A stretch of 64,000 nucleotides of DNA from Chryseobacterium lathyri (GTDB taxonomy: Bacteria > Bacteroidota > Bacteroidia > Flavobacteriales > Weeksellaceae), in contig NZ_JAUSSF010000001.1 of assembly GCF_030812195.1 (NCBI RefSeq), forward strand, positions 1,550,001 through 1,614,000, read 5' to 3'. Below the pieces are notes generated by a model, which saw only the letters and a program-made list of their open reading frames with translations, had not been told where the DNA came from and ran no database searches. This document shows, piece by piece, positions 7,973 through 17,262 of this stretch. The stretch's first letter is position 1; each line of letters opens with the position of its first letter. Position numbers and translations under genes: made by a program.

Positions 7973-10234
7973 TTATTTTTTAATAATCAGCTTTTTAGAA
8001 ATTTTCTGGCCTTCTTTTTCTACCTGAACGATATAAACCCCTGATGGAAGGAAAGACAGGTTAACTTCTTCACGAATCCTACTTCCTTTTACCTCTTTAG
8101 TCGCATTGACCAGTTTTCCATCCATCGCATAAACCGTGTACGAAATACCGTTGCCTGCTTCGGTTTCAATCATAAAGATTCCTTTTGAAGGATTCGGATA
8201 AATCTTTATTCCTTCTTCGGCTTTTTCAGTTTCACTGGTTCCTAATGTAGAATTGATGGTAAAATTTGTTGTATTCACATTTAAAAACACATTATCAATT
8301 GCTTTAATCATTATTCTTGCTGTTGAACTGGTCCCTAAACCAGCCGGAACATTGAATGTGTAAGAACCGTTGTTTGGCGTGCTGGCCACAAGTGTATCAG
8401 GGAACGTGAGCCCTCCATCTTTGGAAAGCAGGATCATTACATTTGCTGTATTTACGGGAGCTGCATTGGTATTGGCAACGTTCCATGTAATCGTCTGAGA
8501 GGTTCCTACATTCCAGACAACTCCTGCTGCATTCTGGGAAGTTACTGTAAACGGTCCGGCAGCTGTAGATACTGTAAGCTGGACATCATCACGCCCAGTC
8601 TGTCCGCCAACCGGTTTATTATCTCTCACCAATAAGGAGAAAGTTAAAGGTCTTGCCACTGTAGACAGTTTTTCCCATGCTCTATAGTTTCCTGCTGTAA
8701 TAATAGTAGGATCATATCCTTCTACAATTGTTGAAAGCCTTGGAAAATATCTTGTAGGAGATGTTGTAGCCCACATCGTTCTGAACATAGGCCCTATTGT
8801 ATTAGTCGGTCTTGGAGGCATTGTTGCAGCACCGGTATCAATTTGTTCCCAGTTATAAGTAATTGCATCACCATCCGGATCAGAGCCTACGCCTGTTAAG
8901 GCAAATGGAGTTCCTATTGGAATTGTTCTGTCCGGTCCGGCATTTGCAGTCGGCTCGTTATTTCCTGTTGCTGTATTTACGGAGCAGTTTCCTCCTGGTC
9001 CTGTAATTCTGGTATACATCTCACGAATACTTACGGCATGGAAATAAGCATCACTGTTATTCTGTACATTTGGAGAACAGATTCCTGCATATCCCATGAT
9101 GGAACTTGCACTTCCCGGCTCTACTGATGTTGCTGTATTTCTGTTACAGCCATTATTCTGAGTATGATTGGCACCAAACTGATGTCCCATTTCGTGCGCC
9201 ACATAATCAATAACAAAAGGATCTCCTACAGGAGCTGCTGAACCTGTAACACCTCCAGCCTTCACACTTCCGCAAATTGCAGGAGTATAAGCAAGACCAT
9301 TATCATTACCCTGGGTAGCCTGGAAAAATACATGCCCGATATCATAATTATTGACGCCAATTGCATTATTAGTCACTGTAATGTTTTCGTCAATCATCTG
9401 ATCAGCATCCAATGCATCAAAAGTATCTGAAGCAATGAAAAACAACTGATCAGTATTAGCAACAAGTTGTAGAGAAACCGAAATTTCATTTTCAAATACC
9501 TGATTAAGACGTGCTACTGCTAGATTAACTGCTGCAAGTACAGCTGCTTTTTTCTGAGCATCCGTTCCAGCTCCTACGCCAGCCTGTTGTGCAACATAGG
9601 CTGTATACTCTATGGTTGTAGTAATAGCCAATCTGTATTTACGCATTAATCCGTCTACAACTGTTTTACCATGTACATCGGGAGCGAGATCAATTAAAGG
9701 TGAATCTCCTTTAAACAGACAGTCGAAACGGTTTTGGGAAAGTGCATTCTTTCTGTCATATACCATATAAGTTTTATTATCCTGAGAATATGAATCTATA
9801 TAGTACATTCCTTTTATTCCTTTCACTACCGCATTCAGTCCGAAATACGGATCGTAAGTAAATCTGATGTTTGTAGTGGGATCCCCTACTCTTTGTCCTG
9901 TATACGACTTGATATCGGAATATCTTGTCTGAAGATCTGGATGCATTGTAGATGCTTCAAATATTTCGTAGGTGTCAAATGTTCCCTGGTCATTGGGAAA
10001 TTTTACGAGAATTCCTTTCTCTGAAGAAAGACGACTTCTGTCCGGAGCCAGAGAAAGCTGATGTTTCATCTCCTCAGTATTCAGGCTGACCAATTGATAG
10101 TCTACAGTTCTTACGCCTCTTTCTCTTGTTTCTTTTACGTTTTTCTGTGAGGCCCTGCTCCAGGTATTCTGCTGTGCCGCAACTGTTCCCGAAAGGACCA
10201 GAAGGCTTGTCAGAAATAATAATTTTCTTTTCAT
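7973..10234 (-). CDS. Secreted reprolysin-type metalloprotease with T9SS tail (copy A)
   Basis: A 753-residue secreted zinc endopeptidase. The signal peptide ends LSGTVAA-QQ. The zinc motif HEMGHQFGANH is at residues 347-357, with the Met-turn SIMGYAG after it. PKD-like and fibronectin-like beta domains follow, then a standard T9SS type A sorting domain (IKIYPNPSKGIFMIE ... KKLIIKK). Export should be by Sec to the periplasm and then T9SS to the surface or medium. It aligns end to end with the 5060-7378 product. Its lipoprotein partner gene ends only 7 bases upstream, so the two are translated from one mRNA. Substrate unknown. Confidence 0.92.
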   Translation of the reverse strand: MKRKLLFLTSLLVLSGTVAAQQNTWSRASQKNVKETRERGVRTVDYQLVSLNTEEMKHQLSLAPDRSRLSSEKGILVKFPNDQGTFDTYEIFEASTMHPDLQTRYSDIKSYTGQRVGDPTTNIRFTYDPYFGLNAVVKGIKGMYYIDSYSQDNKTYMVYDRKNALSQNRFDCLFKGDSPLIDLAPDVHGKTVVDGLMRKYRLAITTTIEYTAYVAQQAGVGAGTDAQKKAAVLAAVNLAVARLNQVFENEISVSLQLVANTDQLFFIASDTFDALDADQMIDENITVTNNAIGVNNYDIGHVFFQATQGNDNGLAYTPAICGSVKAGGVTGSAAPVGDPFVIDYVAHEMGHQFGANHTQNNGCNRNTATSVEPGSASSIMGYAGICSPNVQNNSDAYFHAVSIREMYTRITGPGGNCSVNTATGNNEPTANAGPDRTIPIGTPFALTGVGSDPDGDAITYNWEQIDTGAATMPPRPTNTIGPMFRTMWATTSPTRYFPRLSTIVEGYDPTIITAGNYRAWEKLSTVARPLTFSLLVRDNKPVGGQTGRDDVQLTVSTAAGPFTVTSQNAAGVVWNVGTSQTITWNVANTNAAPVNTANVMILLSKDGGLTFPDTLVASTPNNGSYTFNVPAGLGTSSTARIMIKAIDNVFLNVNTTNFTINSTLGTSETEKAEEGIKIYPNPSKGIFMIETEAGNGISYTVYAMDGKLVNATKEVKGSRIREEVNLSFLPSGVYIVQVEKEGQKISKKLIIKK

Positions 10235-10241
10235 TATAATA

Positions 10242-10718
10242 TTATTGGATGGTTAATTTGATTTTTTTTGGGTTGCCCGTAATTTTTACGATCAGTATAG
10301 GATCGGATTGTTTTTTTTCTTTGTATTCCTGATTTTCAACTTCCTTATAAAAAACGTTAAGTGTGGAAGTGCTCTCTTCCAGTTTTTCAATTTCAATATC
10401 ACCGTTTTTTATTTTTTTCAGTTTAGGTTTTAAGACCAAAAAGTACTCTCCTTCTTCTAAAACAGGAATCGGAGCTGATCTTGAATATTTTGAATCATTG
10501 AGTTTCATGTACGCATCTTTAATTCCTTTTGTGGAAGTAATGACTGTATATTCTTTCAGATCAGTTTTAAGATTAAGCCGTCTGATTTCAGTAAATTCTA
10601 CTTTATTTTGATTCTTATTCTGATAATTTATCTGCGTCATATTTTTGTAATCAGCACAATTAATCAGCAAAAAGCTGAAAAAATTCAAAAAAAGAAAACT
10701 TTTAATAAATAAGCCCAT
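10242..10718 (-). CDS. Small lipoprotein upstream of metalloprotease copy A
   Basis: A 158-residue protein with a lipoprotein signal: MGLFIKSFLFLNFFSFLLIN then Cys21. The mature part matches the 7394-7888 product (RRLN, LKEYTV, YSRSAPIPVLEEGEYFLVLK, GDIEIEKLEE). A domain of alternating short strands in the last 100 residues resembles the PrcB C-terminal fold, an inference only. A TATATTTG -7 box ends just 5 bases before the ATG, which implies a leaderless or nearly leaderless mRNA. It heads cassette A, followed after 7 bases by the metalloprotease. Confidence 0.75.
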   Translation of the reverse strand: MGLFIKSFLFLNFFSFLLINCADYKNMTQINYQNKNQNKVEFTEIRRLNLKTDLKEYTVITSTKGIKDAYMKLNDSKYSRSAPIPVLEEGEYFLVLKPKLKKIKNGDIEIEKLEESTSTLNVFYKEVENQEYKEKKQSDPILIVKITGNPKKIKLTIQ

Positions 10719-10723
10719 AATAA

Positions 10724-10731
10724 CAAATATA
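10724..10731 (-). promoter_or_regulatory. Promoter -7 box of lipoprotein-protease cassette A
   Basis: The minus strand reads TATATTTG, an exact TAnnTTTG match, ending 5 bases before the lipoprotein ATG. The transcript would begin at or very near the start codon. Confidence 0.5.
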
Positions 10732-11005
10732 AAAAAATTTCAGATATAAAATTCTTATTTCTGTTATCATTTCCGATCATTAAATCCTTAAAATGAGACA
10801 ATAAACGGATGTTTTTCTTTCTTTTTAAACCTTATCGATATAATCTATTTTCTGATATTAGAAAAACAGCTTTGTAAAATAATTGTAAAACATATATAAA
10901 TAATTGATTTTTAATAATTTAAGATTTACCAGAAGAATACTTTTCATTTACAAAAAGTCTGTCTCTGTTCACTGCTAATTTTACTTCATCAAAAAAATTA
11001 ATGTT

Positions 11006-11932
11006 ATGAAAAAGTTCATATTACTTCTTGCAGTATCAGGCACGTTTATTATGTGTAAAAAAGCAGAGGCTGCGAAATCCAAGATAGAGGACACTTTACA
11101 TGCTGCAGACAGTACTGCCGCCGCAGTGAATGAAACGGTTAATTCTATAGGTAATACCGCAGATAAAGTTCTGGATTCTGCCAATGTCAGAATAAAAGAT
11201 TTTGAGGATGCCAAAGGAGAAATTCAGCAGAAAATAGAAAATACTTCCAAGATGGTAGATTCTTTAACCGATAAAATCGCTTCCACAAAACTTGAATCGA
11301 AGATTGAGAAAAAAGACTCAGCAGAAAAGAAGGCTGAAAAAATCGTAGTGAATGTTCCGGCCCCAAAAGTGATCAAAGAAACCAAGATCGTATACAAAGA
11401 TAAGCCTCAAAATGACCTTTATGAACTGAAAAACAAAATGGTAAAAACGGGCCTGCTTTCTGTAAAAGCTGATAACGCGGAAACGGTAAAAGAGCTTGTA
11501 AAAGAAGAAACTGAAAAAAACAATGGCTATGTAAAAAGCGAAGAGCTTTCTTATATCACTGCAGAGGCAGTCGACAGAAGCTCTTCTTACACCGAAAACA
11601 GCCAGAGAGTATATTATATGGACATCAAAGTTCCAATCCGGAATTTCGACAGCTTAATGAATGACCTGAGTGGTATTGGTGATATTGAGACTAAAAATAT
11701 ACAGGTTTCCGGAAATAATTACTCAGAGAATACTTTATGTACAATAACTGTAACCCTTACAGATAAGTCAGAGTATGAAAAAGAACCTAAAACTTTCGGC
11801 GAAAAATCACTGGCGGCAGTTTCATCGGGCTGGGATGTGATTACTTCGGTCTTTCTTTTTATTCTTCCGTTGTGGCCTTTATTCCTGATCGGCGGAATAG
11901 GATATTATTTTTACAAAAAAGAAAAAAACTAA
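11006..11932 (+). CDS. DUF4349 domain lipoprotein with C-terminal membrane anchor
   Basis: A 308-residue envelope protein. A lipoprotein-type signal ends at FIMC (Cys17). Residues ~25-110 are alanine- and lysine-rich and predicted helical or coiled coil. The DUF4349 core lies at about 140-260, with the family features ENNGYVKSEELS-type segment, KVPIRNFDSLMNDLSGIG and a following VTLTDKSEY strand. A hydrophobic segment (about 279-300) and a lysine-rich tail end the protein, the usual DUF4349 topology. The family role is unknown. An in-frame alternative start was not seen. It stands alone, flanked by a divergent cassette and a convergent gene. Confidence 0.85.
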   Translation: MKKFILLLAVSGTFIMCKKAEAAKSKIEDTLHAADSTAAAVNETVNSIGNTADKVLDSANVRIKDFEDAKGEIQQKIENTSKMVDSLTDKIASTKLESKIEKKDSAEKKAEKIVVNVPAPKVIKETKIVYKDKPQNDLYELKNKMVKTGLLSVKADNAETVKELVKEETEKNNGYVKSEELSYITAEAVDRSSSYTENSQRVYYMDIKVPIRNFDSLMNDLSGIGDIETKNIQVSGNNYSENTLCTITVTLTDKSEYEKEPKTFGEKSLAAVSSGWDVITSVFLFILPLWPLFLIGGIGYYFYKKEKN

Positions 11933-12106
11933 GGATAACAATGCTCAATAAAACAGAATCCACCGGAAGATGCTTTTTAATATTATTTTAATAAAAGTCA
12001 GGTCCCTGCAGAGCTTCTTCTTTGTATATTTAAAAAAGTTTGTATACATCAGCAGTGTTGCATAATGTATTCAGCTTGTATATTATAAAAGTGGTTTGTA
12101 AGAAGA

Positions 12107-12127
12107 AAGGCTCCCGATGGGAGCCTT
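12107..12127 (-). terminator. Hairpin after the 121-residue membrane protein gene
   Basis: AAGGCTCCC pairs with GGGAGCCTT around a three-base loop, just after and partly overlapping the 3' end region of the minus-strand gene at 12131. The T-run on the minus strand is interrupted, so strength is moderate. Confidence 0.65.
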
Positions 12128-12130
12128 CTG

Positions 12131-12496
12131 CTATTTCATGTTCACTACTTTATCTACGATAAACTTTGTGTTTCCTCTCCATGGAAGCGCTCCGTTGTAT
12201 TCTTTGTAATGCAGATCGAAAGTTTTGCCGCTGTTGGTTTCCAGCTGTTTAAAAATTTCAGGATCTTCTACAGAAAATTCAAATTCGTAGCTTGTAATGG
12301 TTCCTGTTTTTCCTTTTCCAAAACCTTCCTGGATTAATTTTCCTTCATAAGTTTTGAAAACATAGCCTTTTTTCATGGCATAATTCAGATAGCCGGACTT
12401 TACTCCTTCTCCAAAGACGAAATAGTACTTATACCATACCGTTACACCTATCAGAAGAAGAATGACACCGAGGCTGATCCACAAAGTTTTTTTCAT
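12131..12496 (-). CDS. Small membrane-anchored protein, function unknown
   Basis: A 121-residue protein with one N-terminal hydrophobic segment (residues ~5-26) and a soluble remainder with KSGYLNYAMKKGYVFKTYEG and LHYKEYNGALPWRGNTKF. I know this family from related flavobacteria, where it is sometimes labelled 6-phosphogluconate dehydrogenase. Nothing in the sequence supports that label: it is far too short and has no Rossmann motif. It starts 24 bases after the acyl-CoA dehydrogenase stop, so they are probably co-transcribed. Confidence 0.75.
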   Translation of the reverse strand: MKKTLWISLGVILLLIGVTVWYKYYFVFGEGVKSGYLNYAMKKGYVFKTYEGKLIQEGFGKGKTGTITSYEFEFSVEDPEIFKQLETNSGKTFDLHYKEYNGALPWRGNTKFIVDKVVNMK

Positions 12497-12520
12497 AAGC
12501 AGTGTGTTTTTATATTAAAT

Positions 12521-13660
12521 TTATTTTGCGATGCTTCTGGAAATCACGATTTTCTGAATCTCAGAAGTACCTTCGTAAATCTGCGTGATCTTCGCATCTC
12601 TCATCATTCTTTCTACGTGATATTCTTTTACATATCCGTATCCGCCGTGGATCTGAACTGCTTCAATGGTAGTATCCATTGCCACCTGGGAAGCATACAG
12701 TTTTGCCATTGCACCGCTTTCAGAGATATCCTTACCCGCATCCTTTTCGCATGCAGCTTTGAAACATAACATTCTTGCCGCAGTAATCTGGGTAGCCATA
12801 TCTGCTAATTTAAATGCAATCACCTGATGATTGATGATCTCAGTTTTGAAAGCTTTTCTTGTTTTCGCATATTTTAAAGCCAATTCATAAGCACCTGAAG
12901 CGATACCTAATGCCTGAGAAGCAATACCAATTCTTCCTCCGTTCAATACTGCCATTGCAAAATTGAATCCGAATCCATCTTCCCCGATTCTGTTTTCTTT
13001 CGGTACTTTTACATTATTGAAGATCAAAGAGTGTGTATCACTTCCTCTGATTCCCAGTTTATCTTCTTTTACCCCAACTTCAAAACCTTCCCATCCTCTT
13101 TCAACGATGAAAGCGTTAATTCCTTTATGTTTTTTCTCAGGATCTGTCTGTGCGATGACAATATAATAAGAAGCTGTTCCACCGTTCGTGATCCAGTTCT
13201 TGATACCGTTTAAAAGATAATAATCTCCTTTGTCTTCTGCCGTTGTTTTTTGGGAAGTGGCATCAGAACCTGCTTCAGGCTCAGATAATGCAAACGCACC
13301 AATTACCTTTCCGCTGGCGAGAGGAGTAAGATATTTCACTTTCTGTTCCTCGGAAGCAAATTTTTCAAGACCTGCACATACCAGAGAGTTATTTACGGAC
13401 ATAACCACAGCTGCAGAAGCATCTATTTTTGCGATCTCCTCCATTGCCAAAACGTAAGAAACGCTATCCATCCCTGCTCCTCCGTACTTAGGATCTACCA
13501 TCATTCCCAAAAGCCCCATTTCTCCCATTTTCTTTACTTGTTCTGTAGGGAATTTCTGATCGCGGTCTCTTTCTATAACTTCAGGTAATAGTTCATTTTG
13601 TGCAAAATCTCTTGCAGCCTGCTGAATCATCAGCTGTTCTTCCGATAAATTAAAGTCCAT
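12521..13660 (-). CDS. Acyl-CoA dehydrogenase
   Basis: A 379-residue FAD enzyme introducing the 2,3 double bond of acyl-CoA in fatty-acid or branched-chain amino-acid breakdown. The family signatures are present: GAFALSEPEAGSD (FAD/substrate site), the QALGIASGAYE helix, and the C-terminal IHGGYGYVKEYHVERMMRDAKI followed by YEGTSEIQ, whose first glutamate is the usual catalytic base in short-chain types. Length is typical. Chain-length preference cannot be read from sequence. A small membrane protein gene follows after 24 bases, and an acyl-CoA synthetase gene is divergent 220 bases away, suggesting a shared role in acyl-CoA use. Confidence 0.95.
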   Translation of the reverse strand: MDFNLSEEQLMIQQAARDFAQNELLPEVIERDRDQKFPTEQVKKMGEMGLLGMMVDPKYGGAGMDSVSYVLAMEEIAKIDASAAVVMSVNNSLVCAGLEKFASEEQKVKYLTPLASGKVIGAFALSEPEAGSDATSQKTTAEDKGDYYLLNGIKNWITNGGTASYYIVIAQTDPEKKHKGINAFIVERGWEGFEVGVKEDKLGIRGSDTHSLIFNNVKVPKENRIGEDGFGFNFAMAVLNGGRIGIASQALGIASGAYELALKYAKTRKAFKTEIINHQVIAFKLADMATQITAARMLCFKAACEKDAGKDISESGAMAKLYASQVAMDTTIEAVQIHGGYGYVKEYHVERMMRDAKITQIYEGTSEIQKIVISRSIAK

Positions 13661-13880
13661 AAAAATAATAATTAGATAGCCGTAAATTTACACTTTTTAA
13701 CGAAATCTGAAAATAGAATTGGAAGTTAGGGACAGACAGTTTCAAACTTTCACAGAAATCATTGGTAAAAGACCTGATATTATGGCAGGCATTCAATTAA
13801 TTGCCAATTGGTGATTTCTGATTACTACAATTAAAAAAAATGCTTATATTTAAAATTCTTTAAAAATTGCTTAAAAAATC

Positions 13881-15659
13881 ATGACAATCAAAAGATTATT
13901 CGATATTCCACACTATGCTTTGGAAAAATTTCCTAAAACAGATATGTTTGTGACTAAATATCAGGGTGAATGGAAAAAAACCTCAACGTTAGAATTTATC
14001 AATCAGGGAAATAAAATATCCAGAGGGCTTTTGAAGCTGGGTATAAAACCTGGGGACAAGATTGCTCTGATCACTACCAATTCCCGTACGGAATGGGCCG
14101 TTATGGATTTTGGGCTGTCTCAAATCGGTGTTGTCTCCGTTCCGGTTTATCCGAGTATTTCTGCTGAAGATTATGAGTTCATATTTAATAATGCTGAAAT
14201 ACAGTATTGTTTTGTATCTGATAAAGAATTGCTTAATAAAGTGATGAAGGTGAAACACAATATCCCTTCACTACAGGGAATTTTTACTTTTGATATTATA
14301 AGCGGAGCAGCTAACTGGAGAGAAATTATGGATCTTGGTGAAGACGATTCCACCCAGATTGAAGTGGAAGATCTTTCCAATGCCATTAATTCTGAAGATC
14401 TGGCAACCATTATTTATACTTCCGGAACAACAGGAAGACCAAAAGGAGTAATGCTTACCCATCATAATATTGTTTCTAATGTATTGGGATCTATCCCAAG
14501 AATTCCTAAGAAAAAAAGCCTGGATTACAAGGATACAAGGGTGCTGAGCTTCCTTCCTATCTGCCATATTTTTGAAAGGATGCTTTTTTATCTTTTCCAG
14601 TACAGTGGTTTTTCCGTTTATTTTGCCGAAAGCATTGAAAAAATGGGTGAAAATGTAAAAGAAGTAAAGCCACACTATATGAGTGTTGTACCCAGACTGG
14701 TGGAAAAGGTATATGATAAGATCTACAACACAGGTTCTTCAGCCGGCGGGCTGAAATCTAAAATATTCTTCTGGGCCTTAAATTTAATCAGCAAGAAAAA
14801 AGAAATTTCAAAACCTTCAGGATTGCAGGGAATCATCGCAGATAAGCTAGTATTTTCTAAATGGAGAGAAGGGCTGGGCGGAGAAATCATTACTTTGGTT
14901 TCCGGTTCTGCAGCTCTGTCTACAAGATTAAACCTGATGTTCCAGAATGCCGGTATTCCTATTTTGGAAGGATATGGCCTAACTGAAACTTCACCGGTTA
15001 TTTCTGTAAACAGCTTTGAAAAAATGAAGATCGGTACAGTCGGCAGACCACTGGATAATTTACAGGTGAAAATTCAAGAAGATGGTGAAATTACAGTAAA
15101 AGGACCTTCTATCTTTAAAGGCTATTTTAAAGCCGAAGATTTAACCAAAGAAGCTTTTACTGAAGATGGTTTCTTCAAAACCGGAGATATCGGACATATC
15201 GACAGTGAAGGATTTCTTCAGATCACCGATCGTAAAAAAGAGATGTTCAAAACATCAGGAGGAAAATATATTGCCCCTCAGACAATTGAAAACCAAGCGA
15301 AAGCTTCAAAATTCATTGAGCAGATCATGGTAGTAGGAGACGGCGAGAAAATGCCATGTGCTTTTGTACAGCCTGATTTTGAATTTGCTAAAAGCTGGGC
15401 AATGAGAAACAATCTGAATATTGGCTCCACGCCTGCAGAGATTGCCAAAAGCCCTGAGTTAAAGGAAAGAATTGAAAAGGAAATGGAAGGAATTAATGAA
15501 CATCTCGGAAATTGGGAAAAGATCAAAAAAATTGAGCTTACTCCTGAAGTCTGGGCCATTGATACAGGGCTTCTTACTCCTACTTTAAAGTTGAAAAGAA
15601 AAGCAATCAAAGAGAAATTTATAGATCTGTACAATAAAATGTATGAGCATCACGAATAA
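13881..15659 (+). CDS. Long-chain acyl-CoA synthetase (AMP-forming)
   Basis: A 592-residue ANL-superfamily enzyme that activates a fatty acid to its CoA ester via an acyl-adenylate. The phosphate-binding loop IIYTSGTTGRPKGVMLTH is near residue 180, the adenine motif GYGLTETSP near 370 and the hinge KTGDIG...ITDRKKE near 435-455. Length and order fit the FadD15/LACS type of Bacteroidota. It reads divergently from the acyl-CoA dehydrogenase and ends at a strong terminator. The fatty-acid range is not predictable. Confidence 0.93.
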   Translation: MTIKRLFDIPHYALEKFPKTDMFVTKYQGEWKKTSTLEFINQGNKISRGLLKLGIKPGDKIALITTNSRTEWAVMDFGLSQIGVVSVPVYPSISAEDYEFIFNNAEIQYCFVSDKELLNKVMKVKHNIPSLQGIFTFDIISGAANWREIMDLGEDDSTQIEVEDLSNAINSEDLATIIYTSGTTGRPKGVMLTHHNIVSNVLGSIPRIPKKKSLDYKDTRVLSFLPICHIFERMLFYLFQYSGFSVYFAESIEKMGENVKEVKPHYMSVVPRLVEKVYDKIYNTGSSAGGLKSKIFFWALNLISKKKEISKPSGLQGIIADKLVFSKWREGLGGEIITLVSGSAALSTRLNLMFQNAGIPILEGYGLTETSPVISVNSFEKMKIGTVGRPLDNLQVKIQEDGEITVKGPSIFKGYFKAEDLTKEAFTEDGFFKTGDIGHIDSEGFLQITDRKKEMFKTSGGKYIAPQTIENQAKASKFIEQIMVVGDGEKMPCAFVQPDFEFAKSWAMRNNLNIGSTPAEIAKSPELKERIEKEMEGINEHLGNWEKIKKIELTPEVWAIDTGLLTPTLKLKRKAIKEKFIDLYNKMYEHHE

Positions 15660-15662
15660 CAT

Positions 15663-15691
15663 AAAAACCGCTTCTGACCGAAGCGGTTTTT
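15663..15691 (+). terminator. Intrinsic terminator after acyl-CoA synthetase
   Basis: An 11 to 12-base-pair stem (AAAAACCGCTT / AAGCGGTTTTT) with a short loop and a T-run follows the stop directly. Confidence 0.9.
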
Positions 15692-16050
15692 ATTTGGGGG
15701 TCTATTATTCTTATCTATTATTTCCAGCTTTTCAGACTTAAGTTTTGTATATTTTCTGCCTTGTACGGATATAAGATTTATGTGTTTTTAGAATCGTAAA
15801 CTAAATGGAATTAAAATGATATTTAGCATCGTAAGGGATTAATAAGATTTTACCGAGGGATGATAAAATTGTATAAAATGCACCTAGCTATATAAATTAA
15901 GTTAGTTTAAGTATTATATCTGTTATTTTCTTTCTTAGCAGGCTTCCTTAAATAAATAAGCTCTATTATTTTATTGTATAAATAATTTTATAAACCCCTG
16001 CCACTCTTCCGTATCCTTAAAAGTAATCGGCAGGGTGTGACAAAGAGTAT
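15692..16050. other. Gene-free AT-rich stretch
   Basis: No convincing coding frame, RNA gene or strong promoter is visible. The only structure is a CCCTGCC (15996-16002) / GGCAGGG (16029-16035) inverted repeat with a 26-base loop, just downstream of the minus-strand gene at 16051; it may be a weak terminator for it. Confidence 0.5.
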
Positions 16051-16707
16051 TTAATTCCAGCATAAATAAGAATATGTTATCCTGTCACTTCCGTCTATTT
16101 TGGAAATACTGGAAGCCTTAACTCTCACAGTATGATCTCCAGAGGCTAAATTACTCGGCGTCACATAACTGTAAGGAACAACTACGTGCATATTCTGCGG
16201 AGATGTGTTTGTAGTAACAACACTGGCAACTGATGTAATCAGATTGTCTATATATAAATCAGTTCCCACACCGGTAACTTTATTAGACCAGCCGGTTGGG
16301 TATAAATCAAGTTTACATTTTGCAGCTGAAGGCAGAGTAAATGTAAATTCATAATAACCTACTCCATCATCAGCACTCGCGTTTGTAGGACCAGCAGAAC
16401 TAGAAGAACCTCCTGCCAGCACAATGTTTGAAGAGGCAACAGTAGAAGTAACCGGAGTCTTCCACGTTGGAGAGGCAGGTATTCCGTAATTGAATTCCAA
16501 GCTGGATGTTGTAGTATTGTAAATAACGGCTCCTGAAGGAGGTAATACTATCGCATTTCTCTGTGCTGTTGTCATTCTTGGAGGAATAAATGCACCTGTA
16601 TTACTTACTACATCCAGAGCTCCTTGTGGACTGGTGGTGTTAATACCTACCTGCGAATAAGCAATTGCAGATGTTCCAACCATTAATAAAAAGAATAATT
16701 TTTTCAT
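16051..16707 (-). CDS. Secreted VGINTTSPQ-type structural protein
   Basis: A 218-residue protein with a signal peptide (MKKLFFLLMVGTSAIAYS-QVGINT). The mature start QVGINTTSPQGALDV, then FIPPRMTTAQRNAI and GAVIYNTTTSSLEF, is a common opening in flavobacterial secreted proteins that resembles phage tail-fibre stalk repeats. The rest is serine/threonine-rich and beta-like, with SGDHTVRVKA near the end. No T9SS sorting domain is visible, so it may stay periplasmic or on the outer membrane. Function unknown. It is isolated in a gene-poor region. Confidence 0.8.
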   Translation of the reverse strand: MKKLFFLLMVGTSAIAYSQVGINTTSPQGALDVVSNTGAFIPPRMTTAQRNAIVLPPSGAVIYNTTTSSLEFNYGIPASPTWKTPVTSTVASSNIVLAGGSSSSAGPTNASADDGVGYYEFTFTLPSAAKCKLDLYPTGWSNKVTGVGTDLYIDNLITSVASVVTTNTSPQNMHVVVPYSYVTPSNLASGDHTVRVKASSISKIDGSDRITYSYLCWN

Positions 16708-17262
16708 TTTTTTCGTTTTAAAGTTGTTATGTATATTATTGAAGTTTATATGTATCAGACTGAATATGATAACTTTAAATAAAGTATAAGATCATGACCG
16801 TCTTTAATTATATATTATTTTGAGAGTAAGTAGCAATGCCAGAAAGCAAGGTTAGAAAATTGTTTTTTTTCATCAGTCAGTATGTATTTAATTAAAATTT
16901 TAAGCCATATCCTTAATGCTTCTCTACTACAATATTACACCAGAATGCAAACTCTTCATTAAATATTGCATATTACATGGATATTACACGCATGTAACTA
17001 ACTGAAATTCAGCCGTTTTTTTACTGACCAATAAAAAAGAATCTTTAATTTAAACTTATATAGGAACCAAATTTGAAAATTCTTCAACATTCTATCGTTT
17101 AAAATGAAATATTTTTCACGTCTGATAATGTTCTATATCATGAATCTGTAGCAAAATTTATTTATATATGACAATCTGAAATGGAATAAATACTATTCCA
17201 TAAACGAATATTATCAACTTCGTAACGTTTTTGGTCGAAGTGTTCTTTAGAATGACAGTTGT
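16708..17262. other. Gene-poor stretch with short repeats
   Basis: No intact gene is visible. It holds three copies of ATATTACA (16932, 16970, 16981), the inverted pair TTACATG (16973-16979) / CATGTAA (16991-16997), and an exact 8-base inverted repeat ATGGAATA / TATTCCAT (17181-17201, 5-base spacer). An ATG at 17104 opens a short frame in register with the gene remnant downstream but is broken by two TAG codons. Confidence 0.5.

Noticed and set aside
12131..12496. 6-phosphogluconate dehydrogenase label for the 121-residue protein
   Set aside because: The protein is a quarter of the needed length and lacks a nucleotide-binding motif.
16051..16707. Prophage tail-fibre gene
   Set aside because: The VGINTTSPQ opening resembles tail stalks, but there is a signal peptide and no other phage gene nearby.
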